This document shows, piece after piece, positions 46,432 through 56,529 of a stretch of 64,000 nucleotides of DNA (its first letter is position 1; each line of letters starts with the position of its first letter). The notes below the pieces were generated by a model. That model was not told the origin of the DNA. It saw only the letters and a program-made list of their open reading frames with translations, and did not search any database. The stretch covers positions 1-64,000 of the forward strand of contig NZ_SADR02000014.1 in the NCBI RefSeq assembly GCF_004010325.2. The letters are read 5' to 3'. The DNA is from Mesorhizobium sp. M00.F.Ca.ET.216.01.1.1 (GTDB lineage Bacteria; Pseudomonadota; Alphaproteobacteria; Rhizobiales; Rhizobiaceae). The position numbers and the translations under genes were made by a program.

Positions 46432-47056
46432 GTCTAGATCTCCATGAAGGAATAAAAAGGATAGAGGCGTAAGAGAAAGCTTTACTCTAAATTTTGTGCG
46501 TGTTGTCTCCAATTTGTGGACGTAAAAGCGCTTGACATGGGAGGTTATCCAGCGTAGAAGCCACATGTACTTAGAATAGTGTTTTCTGCTAGGAGATTCA
46601 TTATCGTTTATATGTGAAACACTCCGGTCAGACCGCTGCAGCCTCGGAATAGAGCAGCAAGCGACATGCCAACCTGAAGCGTAGATGCGGCCGACACCAA
46701 AATTGGGCCGACGCGCCTTCGTCTCGCTGGAATCACTTTTTTTGAGGGTCACTGCGAAAAGCAATGTGCGACACGGTTCGCCATGTTCGATATGTGACAG
46801 TCTCGTTTAACAGCGACGGCTTCCCGTCTGACCGCAACGGAGGCCGCTTCATGCGCTACCGAGAAGGATTACTGCGCGCGTGCGGTCCGCAAGGGCTGCG
46901 CCAGGAACAGAGGGCGTCCACGTCCGATGTGTCGCATGGTGGCCGAAGCACCTTTTCGCCGCTGTAAGTTCGCCGTGCAGGTACATTGCGCGGCCGATAG
47001 CGAGAAGGGATCGCACCCTGAAACGGTTGCCTACGGCTCGCCTCGAGTAATTGGCG
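46432..47056. other. Divergent region between porin and small membrane protein
   Basis: No gene recognised. The porin-proximal 190 bp are markedly A+T-rich and probably hold the porin promoter. Confidence 0.4.
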
Positions 47057-47470
47057 ATGAACAGCATTCTCGAGAACTTAGTCTCGACGGAAAGAGCAAC
47101 GAAAGGAAGCCGCTTGGACGAGCACGATCCGAAGGAAGAACTGATCGAGACCATTTTCCGCAACGGCACAATCACTGCCGTGGGTATCCTGCTTGCCTTT
47201 TCGCTCGGCTTCCTCACTCATTGGGCGGCGAACCCCTTGCCATGGCAACTCTACGATCTGTTCGCCGTAGTGCCGATCCTGCTCGGCATCGCACTGCAGA
47301 TGAGAGCGCTGTCCATGCTGCTCGACATGAGTTCCTTGCGCCGCCCCATCTACGAACGCGCCAATCGCATTTTCATGGTCGGCCTCATCCAGACCGCGTG
47401 TGGCGTCGGGATGGCGATCTTGGTCGATCTTTTCGGGATATCGGTAGGGGGCACGCTGCCCGGCGCTTGA
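47057..47470 (+). CDS. Small predicted inner-membrane protein
   Basis: A 137-aa protein with a charged N-terminus (LDEHDPKEELIETIF) and three membrane helices (GTITAVGILLAFSLGFLTHW; LYDLFAVVPILLGIALQMRA; IFMVGLIQTACGVGMAILVD). I do not recognise the family function. It stands alone between the porin and the hemN relic. A TTG at 47051 could also start it. Confidence 0.65.
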   Translation: MNSILENLVSTERATKGSRLDEHDPKEELIETIFRNGTITAVGILLAFSLGFLTHWAANPLPWQLYDLFAVVPILLGIALQMRALSMLLDMSSLRRPIYERANRIFMVGLIQTACGVGMAILVDLFGISVGGTLPGA

Positions 47471-47965
47471 CGACAAGCCACACCGCCGCTCATCGCTCGA
47501 AGCGACGTCAAGCTGGGGAGCCTTGTGCACCCCCTAGCGGCGCCTTCCTTTCATCAAATGAGCGGACGTCAGCTTTAGAGCGTCTCGGTGGCTAAAGCCG
47601 GTATGGTTTTTCGGCCGGCAGGGAAGGCCGCTGGCTGGACCTGGATGGCGTCTGAACGAGGCTTGACAGGTGCGTTGCGACGTTTGGCGTCGGACATGAA
47701 TTTCGCATTGCAAAGTTCTTCCGCAGACGCCTCAAGCACACTGCATCGGCGTCACGTACTCAAACGTTGAATGCGGCACCGCACCATCACCTCAGGCGGA
47801 CCATGGCACGCGCGCTCGGTTGATACCGTCCTGTCCAAGCGAGACTGCGACATCGCCGCCTCCGCCTTGAAAACGCGGAGAAAGCGGGACGCACTGACTT
47901 AGGTCAGAGACAGGACGAGCGCGCAACGAAACAATGATGGATCAGCGACGTGGGACGACAGCTCC
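47471..47965. other. Intergenic with an FNR/FixK-like site
   Basis: No gene recognised. CTGAC-TTAG-GTCAG at 47894-47907 lies 58 bp before the hemN relic. Confidence 0.4.
47894..47907 (+). promoter_or_regulatory. FNR/FixK-type anaerobox-like palindrome
   Basis: CTGACTTAGGTCAG has perfect five-base arms with a four-base spacer, fitting TTGAY-N4-RTCAA except the outermost base of each arm. Its place before an oxygen-independent hemN fits the known FnrN/FixK control of such genes. Confidence 0.5.
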
Positions 47966-49292
47966 TTGCACACCTCAATCCTGACAAAGTACCGGGACCC
48001 CCGGCCGCCTTGGTATACCATCTATCCGACTGTGCCAGACTTCTCTGCGGCGGTTGGTGCTGACGATTATGAGGAATGGCTGAGGGGCCTCCCGGCCGAC
48101 GAATCGGTGTCGCTCTATTTCCACATTCCGTTTCGCCGATCCATGTGCTGGTATTGCGGCTTCCCTACCGCGGTCACCCGTCGCAACGGCCCGATCCTTA
48201 ATTATTTGGCGGTGCTGCGTCAGGAGATCAGTTTGGTGTCGGAGCAAGCGCGGCAAGGGCTGCCGGTGAGCGATGTGCATTTCGGCGGCGGAACGCCTCA
48301 CCTTATCGGGCCAGCCGAGCACTTAGCGCTGATGGAATTTCTACACGCCACTTCGCTTTCAGCAAAACTGCTGCGATCGCCGTGGAGTCGATCCCCGAAC
48401 GTTCACACCGGAAATGGCCGAAGCCTTGGCAGCTACCGGTGTCAACCGCGCGAGCATCGGCGTGCAGAGCTTTGATCCCGATGTGCAAAAGGCGATCAAT
48501 CGGATCCAGAGTAAGGTGCAGACGGCCGCTGCCGTCGAAAATCTCCGCCGGCATGGCGTTGGCCATATCAACTTCGATCTCATCTTCGGTCTCCCGAAAC
48601 AGACTGTGCAGTCCTGCATCCAGACCGCGATGGCTGCGGTCGCCATGCGCCCCAACCGGTTTGCGGTGTTCGGCTACGCGCATATTCCTTCCGTGATAAA
48701 GAATCAGCGCCTAATCGAGCAGGCAGGTCTACCGGACGGCGATGTTCGCGCCGAACAGGCTGCAGCTGTCGCCGAGACACTGGTTGGCGTCGGCTACCGG
48801 GAGATCGGGCTCGATCATTTCGCTCTGCCGGACGACGAACTCGCGCTAGCGCAGAAGACCGGGCGCCTGCGGCGTAATTCGCTGGGATACTCGGCCGATA
48901 CTTGCAAAACCGTGATCGGCTTCGGCGCGTCGGCTATTGGCCGAGTCGGCGAGGGGTACGTTCAGAACGAAGTAACACGGGATTCTTACGCCCGGCACAT
49001 CGCAAGTGGACGTCTGGCGACATCAAAGGGCCACCGTCTGACCGACGATGACCGGGTGCGCGCAGCAATCATCGAGCGACTGATGTGCGATTTGGAGGCC
49101 GACGTGCCGACCATCTGTGCCGCCCACGAAATCGAACCAGCTCGTTTTCTCGATTCAGTTGAGCGTTTGGTGACGCTGGCTGAGGAGGGGATCGTGGACG
49201 TCGAAAACGGCTTCATCCGCGTGCGGCCGGAGCACCGCTTTGTTGTTCGCGCCGTTGCTGCTGCATTCGATGCTTTTCTCGCGAATCGATGA
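47966..49292 (+). pseudogene. hemN: Oxygen-independent coproporphyrinogen III oxidase, decayed
   Basis: A radical-SAM enzyme of haem synthesis at low oxygen. The N-terminal part (YTIYPTVPDFSAAVG, FHIPFRRSMCWYCGF, DVHFGGGTPHLIGP) and the C-terminal part (TGVNRASIGVQSFDPDVQKA, INFDLIFGLPKQTVQ, SLGYSADTCKTVIGFGASAI) are in different frames, with at least two shifts around 48350-48420. The first cysteine of the CxxxCxxC cluster motif is also changed to Arg (FRRSMCWYC). No ATG start is present. Both the frameshifts and the lost ligand mark it as non-functional. Confidence 0.88.
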
Positions 49293-49523
49293 GTTGAGGC
49301 CACGACTCCGAAGGCATCAGACCTTGTTTGGCGCTCGTCGGCATGGGCTCTCGCAGAAGACTCCGCAAGCGCATGCAGGGGACTTCCACTTGACGCCGCG
49401 TTCATCATCATCTCGCCTGGGTGCGCTCGATCGCACAACTCGGAGCACGCTGCTCTCGGTGTGAGGCTGTGCTCTGCAAAGCACCGGTGATCCACCCTGT
49501 CCCTGGATAGCAGCTTGATGGCG

Positions 49524-51167
49524 TCATCTTGGAGGACGAGAAAAGATTGTCGAGGTACGGGTACGAATTGCCTCGGTCGTTCGTTCAATCGAAAGCACTG
49601 TCTGCGGAGGCACCTCTCCTTCATGCAGTGACAGGAGATGCTGGCCGACTTCCTTATCTGCTGCGGTGAGTCGATGATTTAGGCGGAGAAAGTCCATCCA
49701 GGTGGGGGTGCGGAATGTCTCCGTCCAAAGTGACGGTGTTTGCAGATTTCGCTGGAGCGTCCAGTTTCGTGCACCGGCACGGCTCTGGACGTGTCGCCGC
49801 GTGCGCATGTAGCCCAGAAAGGCCTCGATATTTTCCTCCGATATCAAATACTCGACCTTGGCCACGATAGGGCCACTTCTGGGTTTCAGATCGAGAGCCA
49901 CGTCCGGCGGATGAAAAACTGAACTTTCTTGATCCGTTTCTTCCCAGGGACGGACCGGCAACACGATCCCCGCTGCTGCAACCAGCAACAGAGCGCCCGC
50001 GGCGCCCTCCAATGCTGAGGTCAAGGAATAGTTTTGCGCGACAGAACCCCAGATCCAGCTGCCAGCAGCCATACCGCCTGCGCTCAAGGCGTAGTAAATG
50101 GAGAGCGTGCGGCCTACAACCCACCTTGGGCTTGCCAACTGCACCGACACGTCAATGCCCGTCCAGGTGATAAGCCAACCCGCTCCGCCGAGCGCCAGCG
50201 AAATGGCCGCCACAGGAACCGACGATGTCAGGGCAAGGGAGAGGCAACAGACTGCACAAGCCACAGAGGCGAAGGCCACCAGCCTGTTTTGAGACGTGAC
50301 CTTCCTCAAGAAGCCGTTGCCCATGCCCGCGATGAAAGCACCCATGCCGAAGCCGGCCAATAAGATACCGTAGACAATTGGCCCACTCTTCAACTGATCC
50401 CGGACGACGAGAGGGAGCAACGCCAGAATGGAGATGCTTGCCAATCCGAAAAGAGCTGCTCGGGCGGTCGCTGCCCTGATCTCCAAAGACATCGCCGTAA
50501 AGCGCACTCCGTCATGAATTGCCGTCGTCATTCTCTCACGAGGGAGAGGCGAAGAGCGGACCTCCCATTTGGTGCGCCATATCGCGCTTATAGGCGCCAG
50601 ATCACTCACCGCAGCCAAGGCGAAAGCGGCCAGCGGCCCAAAGACGGCCAGGATCACGCCCCCTAAGGCCGGACCAACGCTGCGCACAATGTTGTATCCG
50701 ACGGACATAAGCGTCACTGCGGCCGGAATGTCGCGTTTGTGAAGGATATCGCCGACCGAAGCGTGCCAGGCCGGATCATTCAAGGCAAAGCCGCAGCCGG
50801 CCAGGAAACCTAACCCGAGAATCAGCCAAGGACTGACAAATCCCAGACCCACAGAAATCATCAGCGTCATCGACGCCGATGCTATCAGGCAGTGTCCCGC
50901 AAACATCACCCACCGGCGGCTGAAGTTGTCGGCAATGGCTCCGGCGAAAACTGAGAGGAAGAACACCGGCAATGTAGATGCGGCCTGGACGAGTGCAACC
51001 ATAAGGTCGGACGCAGAAATCGTTGCCATAAGCCAACTGATGGCGACCGTTTGCACTAGCCAACCCAGGCTGGAAATCTGGGTGGCCGTCCAAATTGAGC
51101 GAAACACCTTGTTTCGAAATGGAGCCAGCGTCTTTGAAACGGGCGGTTGAGGATTTTCGCTCTGCAT
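49524..51167 (-). CDS. MFS exporter (MFS_3/EntS type) with C-terminal domain
   Basis: A 547-aa transporter: about twelve helices in residues 1-410 (FRSIWTATQISSLGWLVQTV; LPVFFLSVFAGAIADNFSRR with the loop 2-3 motif), then a cytosolic tail of about 130 residues (VAKVEYLISEENIEAFLGYM; SLWTETFRTPTWMDFLRLNH) of the monooxygenase-like ferredoxin fold seen in this MFS subfamily. Relatives export siderophores or drugs; the substrate is unknown. It ends convergently to the hemN relic. Confidence 0.85.
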   Translation of the reverse strand: MQSENPQPPVSKTLAPFRNKVFRSIWTATQISSLGWLVQTVAISWLMATISASDLMVALVQAASTLPVFFLSVFAGAIADNFSRRWVMFAGHCLIASASMTLMISVGLGFVSPWLILGLGFLAGCGFALNDPAWHASVGDILHKRDIPAAVTLMSVGYNIVRSVGPALGGVILAVFGPLAAFALAAVSDLAPISAIWRTKWEVRSSPLPRERMTTAIHDGVRFTAMSLEIRAATARAALFGLASISILALLPLVVRDQLKSGPIVYGILLAGFGMGAFIAGMGNGFLRKVTSQNRLVAFASVACAVCCLSLALTSSVPVAAISLALGGAGWLITWTGIDVSVQLASPRWVVGRTLSIYYALSAGGMAAGSWIWGSVAQNYSLTSALEGAAGALLLVAAAGIVLPVRPWEETDQESSVFHPPDVALDLKPRSGPIVAKVEYLISEENIEAFLGYMRTRRHVQSRAGARNWTLQRNLQTPSLWTETFRTPTWMDFLRLNHRLTAADKEVGQHLLSLHEGEVPPQTVLSIERTTEAIRTRTSTIFSRPPR

Positions 51168-51340
51168 GAGGTTTTGCTGGCCTTCGATGAGCGCTGCGAT
51201 TTGAGCAAGCGGTTCGGTACTTAGACATCGCGGAGCACCGCACGGAACCAGCTCTATGGAGCTTGCCGGCGACTATTTACGTATTGAGCCATTCTCATAG
51301 TCTCATTCAATGAGCAGTCCTATGCGCAAGCGTTGCTTTG

Positions 51341-52324
51341 CTAAATTCCCACGACAAGCGCGCCGCCGCTGAGACCCGCACCCGCTGCCGCCAAGAGGAC
51401 TTTCTCGCCAGGCCGAAACGGCTGCGCCCGATGGGCGAGCGACAATGAGAGCGGGATCGTCGCGGCGGAAGAGTTGCCATATTCGGCGATCGTCTTGACC
51501 ATCGAGTGATCTGTGATGCCGAGGTTCCTGCCGACCGCGTCGAAAATGCGAGCATTGGCCTGATGCGGCACGAAACGATCGAGGTCTTGCGGCCTCAGTC
51601 GGGCAGCAGTGAGCGCATCTCTCGAGCAGGCGGTCATCATCTCCACGGCCTTGCTGAATACTTCACGGCCGTCAGTGATCGTCATCCGTGTCTGCGCGAG
51701 GTCGAGGTCGCCATGGAACGGCGTGTTGCTTCCGCCGGCGGGAATCTGGATCAGCCCGTAGCCCGAACCGTCGGAATCCACCGAAGCACCAAGAATGCCC
51801 CGGTCAGTGTCTTCGCACGGGCCGATCACCACGGCGCCGGCGGCATCGGCAAACAGCACGGCGCTGGCGCGCTCGGCCGAATTGATGCGGCGGCTGAGGA
51901 TGTTGGCGGCGATGACAAGGCTCGCTTTGCCGTGCAGGCGGGTGAACCCGTCGGCGAACATCAGCGCATAGATGAAGCCGGCGCAGGCGCCGGTCAGGTC
52001 GATCGCGCCGGCGCGACCTAGTCCCAGCCGATGTGCGACCAGGGGCGCGCTTGGCGGCAGAAGATGATCGGGTGTGGAGGTAGCGAGCAACAGTAGGCCG
52101 ATGTCGCCGCGGTCGATACCGGCATTGGTCAGCGCCATGTCGCCGGCGTGCGCGGCAAGGGCCGACAGCGTGTCTTCGTCCGCTGCCCAGAAGCGCGACC
52201 GTATCCCGGTGCGCTGCTCGATCCAGCCGGGTTCAAGCCCGAGACGATCTTCGATTTCCGGATTCTCCACCTTGCGCGCGGGCGCATGATGGCCAAACCC
52301 GAGAATGCGCGATGATCGGCTCAT
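51341..52324 (-). CDS. bioZ: BioZ, beta-ketoacyl-ACP synthase III for pimeloyl-ACP synthesis
   Basis: A 327-aa FabH-like enzyme. In Mesorhizobium and Agrobacterium, BioZ condenses glutaryl-CoA from lysine breakdown with malonyl-ACP to begin the biotin precursor. The Cys-His-Asn triad is present: DLTGACAGF, PHQANARI, YGNSSAATIP. It is the last gene of bioBFDAZ and overlaps bioA by 4 bp. Context separates it from housekeeping FabH. Confidence 0.92.
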   Translation of the reverse strand: MSRSSRILGFGHHAPARKVENPEIEDRLGLEPGWIEQRTGIRSRFWAADEDTLSALAAHAGDMALTNAGIDRGDIGLLLLATSTPDHLLPPSAPLVAHRLGLGRAGAIDLTGACAGFIYALMFADGFTRLHGKASLVIAANILSRRINSAERASAVLFADAAGAVVIGPCEDTDRGILGASVDSDGSGYGLIQIPAGGSNTPFHGDLDLAQTRMTITDGREVFSKAVEMMTACSRDALTAARLRPQDLDRFVPHQANARIFDAVGRNLGITDHSMVKTIAEYGNSSAATIPLSLSLAHRAQPFRPGEKVLLAAAGAGLSGGALVVGI

Positions 52325-53586
52325 GGCTTTGAGCCGAAGCGTTCGCCGGCCTCCTCGATGGCGTCATAGAGCCCATCCAACTCGTTGCCGGTAATGCAAT
52401 AGGGCGGCAGAAGGTACAGGACATTGCCGAGCGGGCGCACGAGCAGGCCGCGCTCAAGAAAAAAAGCGCGCAGTTTTGGCCCGATCTCGGCCAGATAACC
52501 GGCTGAGCCGGTGCGTAGGTCGAGTGCCGCGATGGTGCCGGTTGCCCGGCAATCGGTGAAGCGGGGGTTGTCGCGAAAGCGCTGGAGGCCAGCGGCCTGC
52601 ATCGCGCTCGAGGCCGCGATCCGCTCGGCCACCGGCTCGTCGTGCCAGATCTCGACATTGGCAAGTGCCGCCGCGCATGCAATCGGATTGGCGGTGTAGG
52701 AGCTCGAATGGAAAAACGTCTTCTTGCGATCCTCGGAATAGTGAGCCTGGAAGATGGCATCGGTGGCGATCGTGGCGGCCAGCGGGATGGTACCACCGGT
52801 CAGACCTTTCGAGGTGCACAGGATGTCCGGCGAGACGGACGCCTGTTCGCAGGCGAACATGGTTCCGGTGCGCCCCCAGCCGGTCATCACTTCATCGGCG
52901 ATCAACAGCGTGCCGGCGGCCTCAGTGATCCTCTTCAATTCGGTCAGAACCCAGGCCGGATACATGAGCATGCCGCCGGCGCCGAGCACGAGCGGCTCGA
53001 CGATCAGCGCGGCGGCGCGCCGGTCGCGGGAGAGTGCCTCGAACCGATCCAGCGTTTCCTGCTCGCGCCCGGCGGCCGGGAAGGGGATGGTGTCGACCTC
53101 GAACAGCAAGGGCTCGTAGGCGGCGTTGAACACGCCACGGGCGCCGACGCTCATCGCCCCGATCGTGTCGCCATGATAGCCGTGCTCCATGACGACGATG
53201 CGCGAACGCGGCGCGCCGATGTTGCGGAAATAGCCGAGCGCCATCTTCAGCGCGACTTCGATTGAGGTCGAGCCACTGTCGGAATAGAACACCCGGTCGA
53301 GGCCGGCGGGTGCGAGGCCGACAAGCGCCTCGGCCAGGCGCTCGGCCGGCTCGTGGGTGAAGCCCGCGAAGATGATCTGGTCGAGGCTCGACGCGGTCGT
53401 CTCGATGGCCTTCATGATGCGGGGGTGGCGGTGGCCATGAGTGACGACCCACCAGGAAGAAATCGCATCCAGGATGCGGGAGCCGTCGGCCTTGTGGAGA
53501 TAGGCGCCTTCAGTCAGCACGATTTCAGGGATCGAGGGCTCTAGCGCGTGCTGCGTGAACGGATGCCAGACTCGAGACTGCGCCAT
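52321..53586 (-). CDS. bioA: Adenosylmethionine-8-amino-7-oxononanoate aminotransferase
   Basis: A PLP enzyme converting KAPA to DAPA with SAM as amino donor. It is 421 aa. Typical features are HPFTQHALE, ISSWWVVTHGHRHP, YSDSGSTSIEVALKMALGYF, LIADEVMTGWGRTGTMFACE and the cofactor Lys in CTSKGLTGGTIPL. It is coupled to bioD (TGATG) and bioZ (ATGA). Confidence 0.96.
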   Translation of the reverse strand: MAQSRVWHPFTQHALEPSIPEIVLTEGAYLHKADGSRILDAISSWWVVTHGHRHPRIMKAIETTASSLDQIIFAGFTHEPAERLAEALVGLAPAGLDRVFYSDSGSTSIEVALKMALGYFRNIGAPRSRIVVMEHGYHGDTIGAMSVGARGVFNAAYEPLLFEVDTIPFPAAGREQETLDRFEALSRDRRAAALIVEPLVLGAGGMLMYPAWVLTELKRITEAAGTLLIADEVMTGWGRTGTMFACEQASVSPDILCTSKGLTGGTIPLAATIATDAIFQAHYSEDRKKTFFHSSSYTANPIACAAALANVEIWHDEPVAERIAASSAMQAAGLQRFRDNPRFTDCRATGTIAALDLRTGSAGYLAEIGPKLRAFFLERGLLVRPLGNVLYLLPPYCITGNELDGLYDAIEEAGERFGSKP

Positions 53587-54221
53587 CAGTCGCCTCCGGC
53601 AATCATGGCCAGGTCGAAGCCGGAAATCATTGCATCTCTCAACGTTTCACCCGTCAGCGGACCGAGGTGCGGCAGCCTGCCGAGCTGCGGCACGCCGCCG
53701 AATTCCACGATTGTCCTTTGCGTATCGGCCACCTCTTCGCCCATGAAGGCAATGCCGATGAGCGGGATGGAGCGGGCTCTCAGGGCCTCGATCGACAACA
53801 GCGTATGATTGATGGTGCCGAGCGCGGTGCGGGCGCACAGTATGACCGGCAGCCGCCATTGTTCGAATATGTCAATGAACCTTGTCTGTCGATTGAGCGG
53901 CACCATCAGCCCGCCGGCGCCTTCGATGACGAGCGGTGTCGGCAGGACCGGAAATGAAAGATCGTCGGCCTCGATCGCGACGCCGTCGATTTCGGCTGAT
54001 CGATGCGGCGACAGCGGCATCGCCAGTCGATAGACTTCGGGCAGCACGCGTCCGTCGGGCAAGCCGGAAAGCCGGGCAACGACCTCGCTGTCAGTCTCCT
54101 CGTCGAGGCCCGATTGCACCGGCTTCCAGTAGAAGCCGTCGAGCAGGCCGGCGAGCCCGGCCGAAAATACTGTCTTGCCAATTCCGGTGTCTGTTCCGGT
54201 GACGACGATGCGTTTGGTCAT
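53586..54221 (-). CDS. bioD: Dethiobiotin synthetase
   Basis: It closes the ureido ring of DAPA with CO2 and ATP. It is 211 aa. The P-loop is VTGTDTGIGKTVFSAGL; the substrate loop WKPVQSGLDEETDSE and VIEGAGGLMVPLNR are intact. The ATG at 54221 overlaps the bioF stop by 4 bp. Confidence 0.95.
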   Translation of the reverse strand: MTKRIVVTGTDTGIGKTVFSAGLAGLLDGFYWKPVQSGLDEETDSEVVARLSGLPDGRVLPEVYRLAMPLSPHRSAEIDGVAIEADDLSFPVLPTPLVIEGAGGLMVPLNRQTRFIDIFEQWRLPVILCARTALGTINHTLLSIEALRARSIPLIGIAFMGEEVADTQRTIVEFGGVPQLGRLPHLGPLTGETLRDAMISGFDLAMIAGGD

Positions 54222-55357
54222 GCTGTGGCCAACACCTCGACGAGAGCCTCGACCATGGCGGAAATGTCGGTCTCGTCGACGTTGAGCGTCAGCGAAATGC
54301 GCAGGCGCGATGTGCCCTCGGGCACCGTCGGCGGACGTATGCCGCGTATGTCGAAGCCGCGTGCCTGCAGGGCCGCCGCCACCGCCATGGTGCGCCCAAC
54401 GTCGCCGATGACAAATGGCTGGATCTGCGAGCCGCTGGGTACGACGCCGCAGCGCTCGGCCAATTGGCGGCCGGCGCAGGCAACGCGTTCCTGCAGCTGA
54501 GCGCGGCGCATGGGCTCGTCGGACAGAATAGTCAGCGCTTCGCGCGCCGCGACCGCCATCAGCGGCGAGGGCGCGGTGGCGTAGATGAACGGCCGGCACC
54601 GATTGACGAGATAATCGCACAGTGTCCTCGGCCCGGTGACGAGTGCACCGGATGCGCCGAGCGCCTTGCCGCATGAGTGGAGCGTGACGATGTTGTCGCG
54701 GCCTTGGCACGCGGCGGCCAGTCCCCGGCCGTCCGGTCCCCAGATGCCGGTGGCATGCGCTTCATCGACGACGATGAATGCCTGGTGCCGATCGGCCATC
54801 GCGACCAGGCTCTCCATCGGCGCGCGGTCGCCATCCATGCTGTAAAGGCTTTCGACGGCGATCCACACGCGCCCCATGCCGCCTTCGGCGCGCCAGCGGG
54901 TGATTGCGTCCTCGACAGCGTCGACGTCGTTGTGCGCGGCCAGCTTGAACTCGGCGCGCCCGGCCTGCGCGCCCTCATGCATGCTGGCATGGGCGAGTTC
55001 GTCGAGGACCAGCAGGTCGCCTTTCTGCGGCAGCGCGGTCAACAGGGCGAAGTTGGCGATGTAGCCGCTGCCAAAGAACAGCGCACGGTCGGCGCCGAAG
55101 AATGCCGCGGCGTCCGCCTCCAGTTGCTCATGTTCCGGTGCGTTGCCGCGCAACAGCCGCGACCCGGTGGCGCCAACCGGCGTGCCCCGCGCAATCGCCG
55201 CCGCAACCGCTTCGCCAAGTCTTTTGGAGGCGGCAAGTCCGAGATAATCGTTCGACGAGAAGTCGAGACCGGCGCGCGGTGCGAGCGTCCGCAACCGGTC
55301 CTTGCGCGCCAGTCCGCGCAAGGATGCGTCATAGCGGGCAAGAATTGCCTCGTTCAT
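54218..55357 (-). CDS. bioF: 8-amino-7-oxononanoate synthase
   Basis: A PLP enzyme that condenses pimeloyl-ACP with alanine. It is 379 aa. Motifs are LDFSSNDYLGLA, GSGYIANFALLTALP, FIVVDEAHATGIWGPDGRG and the Schiff-base Lys in LHSCGKALGASGA. It overlaps bioB and bioD by 4 bp each. Confidence 0.96.
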   Translation of the reverse strand: MNEAILARYDASLRGLARKDRLRTLAPRAGLDFSSNDYLGLAASKRLGEAVAAAIARGTPVGATGSRLLRGNAPEHEQLEADAAAFFGADRALFFGSGYIANFALLTALPQKGDLLVLDELAHASMHEGAQAGRAEFKLAAHNDVDAVEDAITRWRAEGGMGRVWIAVESLYSMDGDRAPMESLVAMADRHQAFIVVDEAHATGIWGPDGRGLAAACQGRDNIVTLHSCGKALGASGALVTGPRTLCDYLVNRCRPFIYATAPSPLMAVAAREALTILSDEPMRRAQLQERVACAGRQLAERCGVVPSGSQIQPFVIGDVGRTMAVAAALQARGFDIRGIRPPTVPEGTSRLRISLTLNVDETDISAMVEALVEVLATA

Positions 55358-56364
55358 TGCGTGGCGAGTTCCATCGGCTCGATGCCGAGACGCTGGAACA
55401 GAAGGCTATCCTTGTCCTCGCCGGGATTGTCCGCCGTCAGCAGCGTGTCGCCGACAAAGATCGAGTTAGCGCCGGCAAAGAAGCACAACGCCTGCGTTTC
55501 GTCGCTCATCGCCGTCCTGCCGGCGGACAGCCTTACACAGGATTTCGGCATCATCACCCGCGCGAGCGCAACGATGCGGACGAAATCGATCGGATCGATG
55601 GCGTCGGCCGCGGCAAGCGGCGTGCCTTCGATGGGAATAAGCATGTTGATCGGCACGCTTTCCGGCGGCTCGGGCAGGTTCGCCAGCGTGACCAGCATGT
55701 CGATGCGATCGGTCTTTTCTTCTCCCATCCCGACGATGCCGCCGCAGCAGACTTTCATCCCAACCGCGCGCACGTGCCCAAGCGTTTCCAGCCGGTCGGC
55801 AAAAGTCCTGGTTGAAATAACCTCGCCATAGTAGCCCTCAGAGGTATCGATGTTGTGGTTATAGTAGTCGAGACCGGCCTGCTTCAGGCGAGCAGCTTGC
55901 TCAAGATCGAGCATGCCGAGTGTCATGCAGGTCTCCATGCCGAGCGCCTTGACGCCCTCGATCATGGCGACCACGACGTCCATGTCGCGCTCCTTGGGAC
56001 TTCGCCACGCCGCGCCCATGCAATAGCGCGTTGCGCCGCCATCACGCGCCTTGGCCGCTTCGTCGATGACATGCTTGACGTTCATCAGCTTCGACGCCTT
56101 CACCCCGGTTTCGTAATGCGCAGACTGGCTGCAATAGCCGCAATCTTCGGGGCAGCCGCCGGTCTTGATGCTAAGGAGCCGCGACAGCTGCACTCGGTTT
56201 CGATCGAAGTTCTGGCGGTGGATCGTCTGAGCTAGGAACAGCAGATCGTTGAATGGCATGCCGTAGATGGCCTCAGCCTCTTTGCGGTTCCATCGCGGAG
56301 GCGTTCCATCGACCGATTGCATGGTCTGGTTCACGTCGAACTCCGAGTTCATTCCAACCGTCAT
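55354..56364 (-). CDS. bioB: Biotin synthase
   Basis: A radical-SAM enzyme that inserts sulfur into dethiobiotin. It is 336 aa from 56364. The [4Fe-4S] motif CPEDCGYCSQS (CxxxCxxC), YNHNIDTSEGYYGEVISTRT, CCGGIVGMGE and RLSAGR for the second cluster are present. The ATG at 56364 follows AAAGG; the frame is open to 56481 but that part is not family-like. It is the first gene of bioBFDAZ. Its promoter should lie between 56365 and 56529, where I see no clear BioR operator. Confidence 0.96.
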   Translation of the reverse strand: MTVGMNSEFDVNQTMQSVDGTPPRWNRKEAEAIYGMPFNDLLFLAQTIHRQNFDRNRVQLSRLLSIKTGGCPEDCGYCSQSAHYETGVKASKLMNVKHVIDEAAKARDGGATRYCMGAAWRSPKERDMDVVVAMIEGVKALGMETCMTLGMLDLEQAARLKQAGLDYYNHNIDTSEGYYGEVISTRTFADRLETLGHVRAVGMKVCCGGIVGMGEEKTDRIDMLVTLANLPEPPESVPINMLIPIEGTPLAAADAIDPIDFVRIVALARVMMPKSCVRLSAGRTAMSDETQALCFFAGANSIFVGDTLLTADNPGEDKDSLLFQRLGIEPMELATQ

Positions 56365-56529
56365 CGTCAAACCTTTGTTGCTAGTCCGGTACGCCTTCAG
56401 GAGTCTGTCGACCGGCAAGCCCGGTCCGACTTGGCTTTGGAGCGCACTCGCTAAAAGGCGAGCTGCGGCACGTCTTCCCACCGCCTTCCTACGCCTGCCG
56501 AGCTGATGTTGCTCCTCATGCCGTAATCC

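Noticed and set aside
54677..55831. A 384-codon plus-strand frame across bioF and bioB
   Set aside because: Shadow of the bio operon; no family-like sequence.
56450..56515. A 22-codon minus-strand frame (MRSNISSAGVGRRWEDVPQL) upstream of bioB as a leader peptide
   Set aside because: No ribosome stalling motif, no attenuator-like hairpins seen; chance frame is likely.
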